Part shown: one piece after another, positions 57,848 to 64,000 of the stretch
Layout: each line of letters opens with the position of its first letter
Position numbering within the stretch: position 1 is the first letter of the stretch
DNA from: DATFDN01 sp963756545
GTDB lineage: Bacteria > Pseudomonadota > Alphaproteobacteria > Acetobacterales > Acetobacteraceae
Reading direction: 5' to 3'
DNA length: 64,000 nt
Assembly: GCA_963756545.1 (NCBI GenBank)
Contig: CAVWNY010000003.1
Location: 1,178,001-1,242,000, forward strand
Translations under genes and position numbers: made by a program
The notes under the pieces: model-generated
Told to the model about the DNA's origin: nothing
The model's input: the letters and a program-made list of their open reading frames with translations, nothing else
Databases searched by the model: none

Positions 57848-58894
57848 CTAACCCCGCAATGCCCCCACGGCAGCCCGCACTGGCGCTGTGATGCGCCAGG
57901 ATGTCGAATTCTCCAGCGCCGCAACACGAGATGCGAGTTTAGCAGATTGGGCCTCCGCGAATTCAGCCCGTCGCACAGCTTCGGCCAGTTGCGAATTCAG
58001 ATCCGCCAGCCGCGCGAGGCGAGACGCGACCTGAGCAGATAGCGCTTCCGCCGGCGCGATCTCCGGCCACAACGCATTAGCCCGCGCCGCATCAGTTTCG
58101 TTTTTCCAGTCGGTCGTTGATTGGGCAACCCTCACCAGTCGGACATAAAATTCGAGTTCGTGAGAGGATGTGGTTCGAAACCCCTGAAGGTCAAAGCCGA
58201 GTCCTGTTTCAGAGACGATCCGCCCCATCGTCCCGAGGAATGACCACGGAGTGAAAACCCAGCAGTGCACATCGACGTAACGGCCTTCGGCGTAATGGGT
58301 GCCCGCCAAACTGAGAAACGAGGTGTCGTGAACAAACGGGAAGTCCTCTATCTTGTTGTAGTCGTCCCACAGAGCGCCGGCATCCGCCCGAACGACGTTC
58401 GCAAAATGATCCATTATGCAGCGCAGCCCCGGCCGTCGTCGTGCCTCGGCGTGCGCTAGCCGGATCTCTTCCATGGCACTGGTTCGCCGATAGGCATCGA
58501 ACGTAAATCGCTTGTCGGGAACAGCGAGAACCATTGCGCCACCCTCGCGCAGTGTGTCGTGCATCTCATGCAGCCATCCGATGAGGTCGGGGACGTGCTC
58601 GATGACATGCGACGCCACGACGTAGTCCAGAGGGCAAATGTCACGCAGCAGATCCTTCGCGGGTTCATTCGCCCAGATGAAGTCGACATCAACGATGTCG
58701 CTGGGATTTACGTCAGGGGCACCTGCGTATTTCACTTTGAGCTCGTCCGCGGAGCAGTGATCCACGTAGTAGATCTCAAACTCGTCCTTGCCGATCAGGG
58801 GGCGGTTGAGCGGGCCGATCTCCGCGCCGCGCAGCGGCTTAACATCCAGGCCCTGAAGCATGAGATCACGCCGTCTGCGTTGTAGTGCGTCCAA
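57848..58894 (-). CDS. SAM-dependent methyltransferase with C-terminal coiled coil and STSWR motif
   Basis: A 348-residue protein starting at TTG 58894 behind AAGGGA with 6 bp spacing. The methyltransferase core is somewhat atypical: GLDVKPLRGAEIGPLNRPLI, EIYYVDHCSADELKVKY, then DYVVASHVIEHVPDLIGWLH and LREGGAMVLAVPDKRFTFDA. Residues about 285-330 are a short coiled coil (LNSQLAEAVRRAEFAEAQSA, KLASRVAALE), followed by NSTSWRITAPVRAAVGALRG at the very end. The same end motif occurs in the two large glycan proteins upstream, which points to a shared partner or complex. It is on the opposite strand to the rest of the cluster and divergent from lysA. Confidence 0.85.
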   Translation of the reverse strand: MDALQRRRRDLMLQGLDVKPLRGAEIGPLNRPLIGKDEFEIYYVDHCSADELKVKYAGAPDVNPSDIVDVDFIWANEPAKDLLRDICPLDYVVASHVIEHVPDLIGWLHEMHDTLREGGAMVLAVPDKRFTFDAYRRTSAMEEIRLAHAEARRRPGLRCIMDHFANVVRADAGALWDDYNKIEDFPFVHDTSFLSLAGTHYAEGRYVDVHCWVFTPWSFLGTMGRIVSETGLGFDLQGFRTTSSHELEFYVRLVRVAQSTTDWKNETDAARANALWPEIAPAEALSAQVASRLARLADLNSQLAEAVRRAEFAEAQSAKLASRVAALENSTSWRITAPVRAAVGALRG

Positions 58895-59081
58895 GGATTT
58901 TCCCTTTCGGCTCTTTGAAAGCCATGATCTGATCGAAGCAGTCCGATCGGACGCGAGCCTACCTTCCAGGCATTCTTTTCGCTACCCAGGGCCGCGAGGC
59001 CGAAGCGCCCTGTCGCCTGTATGCATGTCAGGGAAGGCCGGCAGGGCTGACGCACGCCCCACACCCATCCTATCCTCAACC

Positions 59082-60413
59082 ATGCCCGCCATCCCAATCC
59101 CCGCCGACCCGGACCCCACCTCGGCCGAGCTGATCGCCGCCCGCCCCCACCTCGCCATGGACGCGCTAGCCGGCCTCCTCTGCGGCGACATCCCGCTCAA
59201 CGCCATCGCCGACGCGCTCGGCACGCCCACCTGGGTCTATTCCGCCGACCTCATGCGCGCCCGCCTCGGCGCGCTTGCGGCGGCGCTGGAGGGCGCGGGC
59301 ATTCCGGGTCACGTCCACTACGCCGTGAAGGCCAACGACCACCTCGCCGTGCTGCGCGTGTTCGCGCAAGCCGGGGCCGGGGCGGACGTGGTGAGCGCGG
59401 GCGAGTTGATGCGCGCGCGCGCCGCCGGGACCGCGCCCGCCGATATCGTCTTCTCCGGCGTCGGCAAGACCCGCGCCGAGCTGCGCCAGGCGCTCGCCGA
59501 GGACATCGCCCAGATCAACGTCGAGAGCGCCGAGGAGCTGGAGCAGGTCTCGGCCGTCGCTACGGCGGCCAACCGCATCGCCCGCGTCGCGCTCCGGGTG
59601 AACCCCGACGTCGATGCCGGCACGCACGCCAAGATCAGCACCGGGCGCGCGCGCGACAAGTTCGGCATCCCCTTTGCCGACGCAACCGCCCTCTATGCCC
59701 GCGCCGCCGCGCTGCCCGGCGTGCGCCCCGTGGGCCTCGCCGTGCATATCGGAAGCCAGATCGTGGCGCTCGCCCCGTATCGCGCCGCCTATGCGCGCGT
59801 GGCCGGGCTTGTGCGCGCGCTGCGCGCCGACGGCCAGACGGTCGAGAGTGTGGATTGCGGCGGCGGCCTCGGCATCGGCTACCGCAACGAGCCGGTGCCG
59901 GGGCCGGCCGCGCTCGCCGCCACGATCGCCGGCGCCTTCCGAAGTCTCGGCGTGCGGCTGATCCTGGAGCCGGGGCGCTGGCTGGTCGGCCCCGCCGGGC
60001 TGCTGCTCGCCGAGGTGGTGCTGGTCAAGCGCGTTGGCGCGCAGCGTTTCGTCGTGCTGGATGCGGCGATGAACGACCTGGTGCGCCCGGCGATGTACGA
60101 GTCCTGGCACGGCATCGTGCCCGTGGGCGCCGCCGACGCGGCGCGCACGCCGGAACCGGCCGAGGTGGTCGGCCCGGTGTGCGAAAGCGGTGACACGTTC
60201 GCGCGAAGCCGGGCGCTGCCGCCGCTCGCGCCCGGCGCGCGCGTGGCGATCCTCGACGCCGGGGCGTATGGTGCGGTGATGAGTTCGGCCTACAATGCAC
60301 GCCCGCTCGCCGCCGCCGCCATGATTGACCAGGGACGCTGGGCGGTGATCCGCGCCCGCCAGCCCGTCGAGGCGCTGTGGCGGGAGGAGCGCATACCGGA
60401 CTGGTTGGCGTGA
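59082..60413 (+). CDS. lysA: Diaminopimelate decarboxylase
   Basis: LysA converts meso-diaminopimelate to lysine with PLP. The 443 residues include PTWVYSADLMRARLGALAAA, the PLP Lys in HYAVKANDHLAVLRVFA, GVGKTRAELRQAL, KFGIPF, the His-region VGLAVHIGSQIVALAPY, the glycine loop DCGGGLGIGY, EPGRWLVGPAG and the Cys-containing VCESGDTFARSR, all typical. The ATG at 59082 is chosen; the longer frame from 58860 overlaps the divergent methyltransferase. The GTG of the following TIGR02302 gene overlaps its stop (GTGA). The 187 bp upstream hold no further gene. Confidence 0.96.
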   Translation: MPAIPIPADPDPTSAELIAARPHLAMDALAGLLCGDIPLNAIADALGTPTWVYSADLMRARLGALAAALEGAGIPGHVHYAVKANDHLAVLRVFAQAGAGADVVSAGELMRARAAGTAPADIVFSGVGKTRAELRQALAEDIAQINVESAEELEQVSAVATAANRIARVALRVNPDVDAGTHAKISTGRARDKFGIPFADATALYARAAALPGVRPVGLAVHIGSQIVALAPYRAAYARVAGLVRALRADGQTVESVDCGGGLGIGYRNEPVPGPAALAATIAGAFRSLGVRLILEPGRWLVGPAGLLLAEVVLVKRVGAQRFVVLDAAMNDLVRPAMYESWHGIVPVGAADAARTPEPAEVVGPVCESGDTFARSRALPPLAPGARVAILDAGAYGAVMSSAYNARPLAAAAMIDQGRWAVIRARQPVEALWREERIPDWLA

Positions 60414-62977
60414 CCGACCCGGACCGGCTCGACCCGGATCGGTTCAATCGGCGCCTCGCCCGCCGGCGCGCGCTCGCCTGGCTCGCCATCCTGTTCGAGC
60501 GGCTGTGGCCCGTGCTGTGGCCCCCGCTCGGCGTTTTCGGCGCGTTCGTCTGCCTCGCCTTGTTGAACGAAACACGCGTGCTGCCGCCGCTTGGACAGGC
60601 GGCGCTGCTCGCGCTCGCCGTGCTGGCGGGCGTGGCGCTGCTCGGGCGCGGGCTCGTCCGGCTGCGCGCGCCCGGGCGCGGCGCGGTGGACCGGCGGCTG
60701 GAGCTTGCCTCGGGCCTCGCCCACCGCCCGCTCGCGGCGCTGGCCGATCGGCCGGCCATGGGCGATCGGGTGGGCGATGCGGCGGCGCTGGCGGTCTGGC
60801 GGGCGCATCTGGCGCGCGCCACGCGCCAGATCAGCCGCCTGCGCGTCGGCGCGCCGCATCCGGGCCTCGCCCGGCGCGACCGGCGCGCACTGCGGGGCGG
60901 TCTGGTGGTGGCGCTCGTGGCCTGCGCCGGGGTCGCCGGGGCCGACGCGCCGGCCCGGCTGGGCGCGGCGCTGCACCCGACCTTGCCGCGCGGCACGCCC
61001 GTCCCGGCGACCGAGTTGCAGGCGTGGATCACGCCGCCCGCCTACACCGCCCTGCCGCCGGTCTTCCTCAAGCCGGGCTCGGGCGCGCTCAGCGTGCCGG
61101 CCGGCTCGCGGCTGACCGTGAGCGTGACCGGCGGCTCGGGCACGCCGCGCCTGGAGCTAGGCGGCCAGCCGACCGCGTTCCGGGCGCTGGACGCCGCGAG
61201 CTTCCAGGCCGACCGCACGCTTTCCGAGAGCGGGCGGCTTGTGGTGCGGCGTGACGGGGTTCTGGCCGCGTGGGATCTGACGGTGGTGCCGGATCATCCG
61301 CCGGTCGCGGCGTGGACGGCGCCTCCCGGCGTCGGCCGGGCGCGCCTGCACACGCGCCTGCCGTGGCGCGCGACCGACGATTACGGCGTGACCGGCCTGA
61401 CGGCGGAGCTGCGGCTGCGCGACCGCCCCGATGCGCCGGCGCTGATCGTGCCGATCCCGCTGCCGGGCACGGCGAAGGAGGCGCACGGGGCGACGGAGCA
61501 GGATCTGTCGGCGCATCCCTGGGCGGGCCTGCCGGTCATCGCGCGCCTGGTCGCCCGTGACGGCGCCGGGCAGAGCGGCATCAGCGCCGACGCGCCGCTG
61601 GTGCTGCCCGAGCGAAACTTCCGCAACAAGGAGGCGCAGGCGCTGATCGCCATCCGCAAGGGGCTGAGCCTGCACCCCGAAGGGCGGCGCGACGCGCTGG
61701 CCGGGCTGGACGCGCTGCTGGTCGAACCCGGCTCGATCGGCAAGGACCCCGGCACCTACATCAATCTGTCAGGCATCTACTACCTCCTGGAGTTCGATCA
61801 CGATCCCACCGTGATCGACCAGGCGCAGGAACGGCTGTGGCGGCTGGCGCTGCGACTGGAAGAGGGCGGGGCCGCCCGCACCGACCGCACGTTGCAGGCG
61901 GCGCGTCAGGCGGCGCAGGAGGCGTTGGCGCGGCAGCGCGCCGAGCCGAGCGAGGCCCATCGCGCGGAGCTGGAGGCCAAGCTGCGGGCGCTGCGGGACG
62001 CGATCCGCCAGCACATGCAGGCGATGATGCAGCAACTCCGGGCCCAGCAGCTTCCGCGCGCGCCGGTCGATCCGAACGCGCGCCGGCTGTCGGCGCGCGA
62101 CCTGGAACGCATGGCCGAGCGGGCGCTGGACGCGGCGCGCAAGGGCAGCACCGAGCAGGCGGCGCAGGCGATGGCCGAGCTGGAGCGCGCGCTGGACGCC
62201 CTGCGTGACGCCAAGCCGATGACCGAGGCCGACCGCGCCCGCGCCGCCGAGCGGCGCAAGGCGCGCGAGGGGGTCAGCGCCGTGCAGGATCTGCTCACGC
62301 GCCAGGGCGGCCTGCTCGATCACGCCCAGGACCGCACGCGCGAGGCGGCGCGAACCGGCATGGGCGAGCCGCCGCCGGGCGCCCCGGCCCCGGCCTCGGA
62401 GGCGCGCGCGGCCGATCAACGCGTGCAACAGGCGCTGCGGCGGGCGCTGGGCGAGGTGATGCAGCAGCTCGGCGATGCGACGGGCAAGGTGCCCGACAGT
62501 CTGAGCGAGGCGGATCGCGCGATGCAGGGGGCCGGTCAGGCGCTGGCCGCCGGGCGCGACGGCGCGGCGCAGACGGCGGAGATGAAGGCGATCGAGGCGC
62601 TCCAGAAGGGCGGCCGCGAGGCCAGCCAGCAGATGGCCGGCAAGTCCGGGCGCGGCCAGCAGGAGGGCGAAGGCCAAGGCGAGGGCGATCAGGTCAGCCT
62701 GACCGATGATGGCGGAGACCAGGGCGGGGAGGGCGAGGGCGACGCCGACGGCGACCAGAGGCAGGCCGGGCAGCCCGGACGCGGGCGCGACCCGCTGGGA
62801 CGGCGGATCGGCCCCGACGGGGACGGCTTCGACGAGAGCAGCGACGTCACGGTGCCCGATCAGGCCGGCCCCAAGCGGACCCAGGAGATCGAGCAGGAGC
62901 TGCGCCGGCGCGGCGCGGACCGCACCCGCCGGCGCGAGGAGCTGGACTACATCGACCGGCTCCTGAAACAATTCTAG
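60410..62977 (+). CDS. TIGR02302/DUF4175 family membrane protein
   Basis: A protein of 855 residues starting at GTG 60410, coupled with lysA by a 4-bp overlap. Two or three hydrophobic segments lie near the N-terminus (LWPPLGVFGAFVCLALL about residues 35-51; AALLALAVLAGVALLG about 64-79; LVVALVACAGVAGADA about 166-181). A beta-rich region and a long Gln/Ala/Arg-rich helical region (about 490-760) follow, then an acidic Gly/Asp-rich stretch and the C-terminus RRREELDYIDRLLKQF. The lysA-TIGR02302 pair is conserved in alphaproteobacteria. The function is not established; the architecture suggests an envelope protein with a large periplasmic part. Confidence 0.9.
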   Translation: MTDPDRLDPDRFNRRLARRRALAWLAILFERLWPVLWPPLGVFGAFVCLALLNETRVLPPLGQAALLALAVLAGVALLGRGLVRLRAPGRGAVDRRLELASGLAHRPLAALADRPAMGDRVGDAAALAVWRAHLARATRQISRLRVGAPHPGLARRDRRALRGGLVVALVACAGVAGADAPARLGAALHPTLPRGTPVPATELQAWITPPAYTALPPVFLKPGSGALSVPAGSRLTVSVTGGSGTPRLELGGQPTAFRALDAASFQADRTLSESGRLVVRRDGVLAAWDLTVVPDHPPVAAWTAPPGVGRARLHTRLPWRATDDYGVTGLTAELRLRDRPDAPALIVPIPLPGTAKEAHGATEQDLSAHPWAGLPVIARLVARDGAGQSGISADAPLVLPERNFRNKEAQALIAIRKGLSLHPEGRRDALAGLDALLVEPGSIGKDPGTYINLSGIYYLLEFDHDPTVIDQAQERLWRLALRLEEGGAARTDRTLQAARQAAQEALARQRAEPSEAHRAELEAKLRALRDAIRQHMQAMMQQLRAQQLPRAPVDPNARRLSARDLERMAERALDAARKGSTEQAAQAMAELERALDALRDAKPMTEADRARAAERRKAREGVSAVQDLLTRQGGLLDHAQDRTREAARTGMGEPPPGAPAPASEARAADQRVQQALRRALGEVMQQLGDATGKVPDSLSEADRAMQGAGQALAAGRDGAAQTAEMKAIEALQKGGREASQQMAGKSGRGQQEGEGQGEGDQVSLTDDGGDQGGEGEGDADGDQRQAGQPGRGRDPLGRRIGPDGDGFDESSDVTVPDQAGPKRTQEIEQELRRRGADRTRRREELDYIDRLLKQF

Positions 62978-63039
62978 AGAGGCTATCGCCGCGGCGCGGA
63001 AAGACGCATTCTGGCGGCCACGTGGCAGCCGAGGAACAT

Positions 63040-63681
63040 ATGGCCGAACAGAACCGCGAGCAGCCGGCCGCCAAGCCGGCCGCGGCGCCGCCCATGGTGG
63101 TGGTGAAGAAATACGCCAACCGGCGGCTCTACAACACCGAGACGTCCAGCTACATCACCCTGGACACGCTGGCCGATATGGTGCGCCAGGGGAGGGATTT
63201 CGTCGTCTATGACGCCAAGAGCGGCGAGGACATCACCCGCGGCGTGCTGACCCAGATCATCGTGGAGGAGGAGGGCAAGGGCCGGAGTTTGCTGCCGACC
63301 ACGTTCCTGCGCCAGTTGATCGGGTTCTATGGCGACCAGATGCAATCGCTCGTGCCGCGCTACCTGGAGCAGTCCATGGCCGCGCTCGCCGAGCAGCAGC
63401 AGCAGATGCGCTCGGCGATGCAGAAGACGGTGGGCACGCTGTTTCCCTTCGGAACCGCGACCATGGAGGAGGTGGGTCGCCAGAACATGGCGATGGTGGA
63501 GCGCGCGCTGAGCCTCTTCACCCCATTTTACCACCCCCCGGCGCCTGAGGAGCCGCCCGCGCCGCCGCCCGGGCCTTCGGCCTCGGCCGAGGCCGCGCAG
63601 GAACTCGCCACCCTGCGTGCCGAGGTGGCGGTCCTGCGCCGGGAACTGGAGGAGAGCCGCCGCAAAAGCGGGAAGGGCTAG
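63040..63681 (+). CDS. phaR: Polyhydroxyalkanoate synthesis repressor PhaR
   Basis: PhaR binds DNA and PHA granules and represses phasin and its own gene. From the ATG at 63040 (MAEQNREQ, with GAGGAAC upstream) it has 213 residues. The N-terminal DNA-binding domain is VVVKKYANRRLYNTETSSYI, TLDTLADMVRQGRDFVVYDA, KSGEDITRGVLTQIIVEEE. The PHB accumulation regulatory domain follows (LLPTTFLRQLIGFYGDQMQS, LVPRYLEQSM). The C-terminus is a Pro-rich linker and a coiled coil (LATLRAEVAVLRRELEESRR). It implies that the organism stores PHA, though no pha synthase is in this window. Confidence 0.95.
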   Translation: MAEQNREQPAAKPAAAPPMVVVKKYANRRLYNTETSSYITLDTLADMVRQGRDFVVYDAKSGEDITRGVLTQIIVEEEGKGRSLLPTTFLRQLIGFYGDQMQSLVPRYLEQSMAALAEQQQQMRSAMQKTVGTLFPFGTATMEEVGRQNMAMVERALSLFTPFYHPPAPEEPPAPPPGPSASAEAAQELATLRAEVAVLRRELEESRRKSGKG

Positions 63682-63717
63682 GTGTGGCACGCTGGCGTGC
63701 CAGAGCGCCTCTGGTCC

Positions 63718-63835
63718 ACCTCTCCCGCACTCGCGGGAGAGGCTGCCGCACGCAGCGCGGCGTGGTGAGGGATCGTCGTCGGCCTCACCCGGCTCGTTTC
63801 ACTCGCCGACCTCTCCCGCAAGTGGGAGAGATGTA
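63718..63835. repeat. Palindromic repeat, family B variant, copy 6
   Basis: Short inverted units ACCTCTCCCGCACTCGCGGG...GAGAGG and ACCTCTCCCGCAAGTGGGAG...AGGT with a spacer of about 60 bp. It lies between phaR and the convergent trpF, and its right half is translated as the last residues of TrpF. Confidence 0.7.
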
Positions 63836-64000
63836 GGTTCGAGTTCCCCCCGGGCGGCGGCGATGAAGGCGCGGATGAGCGCCGGGTCCTTCACGCCGCG
63901 CGCGGACTCCACGCCCGAGGACACATCGACCGCGGGCGCCCCCGTCTCTTGCAGTGCTCGCCCTACGTTGGCGGCGGTCAGACCGCCGGCCAGCAGCCAT
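63799..64000 (-). CDS. trpF: Phosphoribosylanthranilate isomerase, C-terminal part (gene enters from right edge)
   Basis: The C-terminal end of TrpF, which isomerises N-(5-phosphoribosyl)anthranilate in tryptophan synthesis. The readable part is WLLAGGLTAANVGRALQETG, APAVDVSSGVESARGVKDPA, LIRAFIAAARG; the GGL phosphate loop and the DVSSGVES motif are diagnostic. It stops with TGA at 63799-63801. The last residues (about TSLPLAGEVGE) are encoded by a family B repeat and are not native to the family. The N-terminal two thirds lie outside the window. Unlinked here from trpE (18 kb away). Confidence 0.9.
   Translation of the reverse strand, partial: WLLAGGLTAANVGRALQETGAPAVDVSSGVESARGVKDPALIRAFIAAARGELEPTSLPLAGEVGE

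Overview
The window is G+C-rich DNA from an alphaproteobacterium, most likely a member of the Acetobacteraceae (Rhodospirillales/Acetobacterales). The evidence is gene content and order: bamD-recN-ligA, tpiA-secG-pyrG-kdsA, lysA followed by a TIGR02302/DUF4175 protein, a PhaR regulator, two families of palindromic intergenic repeats typical of alphaproteobacteria, and many alanine- and arginine-rich proteins. The species assignment is inference. No rRNA, CRISPR array, integrase or complete insertion sequence was seen.

Layout. 0-9.5 kb: minus-strand genome-maintenance and envelope genes (ligA running off the left edge, recN, bamD), a hybrid histidine kinase, a YihY/BrkB membrane protein with a small upstream ORF, and an inorganic pyrophosphatase-PAP2-M20 amidohydrolase run. 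9.5-13.5 kb: selA followed 24 bp later by tRNA-Sec, then two tandem OmpA-like porins separated by a perfect hairpin. 13.6-21.5 kb: an MFS transporter, an intact higBA toxin-antitoxin pair, a GMC oxidoreductase, rpmB, a small secreted protein, a CaiB/BaiF CoA-transferase, and an enoyl-CoA hydratase overlapping a radical SAM gene. 21.6-24.5 kb: tRNA-Arg(ACG) and an FrcBCA-like sugar ABC transporter. 24.6-28.3 kb: an accessory patch with lower G+C, containing a frameshifted wHTH-like remnant, a broken AAA ATPase, a DUF6471 protein and a one-TM coiled-coil protein. 28.3-38 kb: a COG4091 SAF-domain dehydrogenase, a creatininase, a two-subunit molybdenum hydroxylase, a TusA-HDAC-xseB-tlyA run and a ROK kinase, ending in remnants of ParE-like and HigB-like toxins.

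38.4-44 kb: a glycan-assembly cluster (GT61 plus methyltransferase, GT2 plus GT4, and a further glycosyltransferase that looks split from its neighbour by a palindromic repeat). 44-51.6 kb: conserved trpE, ppiD, tpiA, secG, pyrG and kdsA. 51.6-58.9 kb: a second glycan cluster made of a frameshifted sulfotransferase/coiled-coil gene, a degenerate partial copy of kdsA, a very large methyltransferase/coiled-coil/double-GT2 protein and two more methyltransferases. 58.9-64 kb: lysA, the TIGR02302 membrane protein, phaR, and the C-terminus of trpF at the right edge.

How it fits together. kdsA (KDO for LPS) sits beside enzymes that would build and decorate a surface polysaccharide. These share FDxxWYLxxxPDV-type repeats and an STSWR motif after coiled coils, suggesting a common assembly or scaffold mechanism. 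The selA/tRNA-Sec pair shows that the organism decodes UGA as selenocysteine, although no selenoprotein was recognised here. The window also records recent decay and rearrangement: at least four broken genes, a partial kdsA duplicate, and palindromic repeats that are translated as part of several genes.
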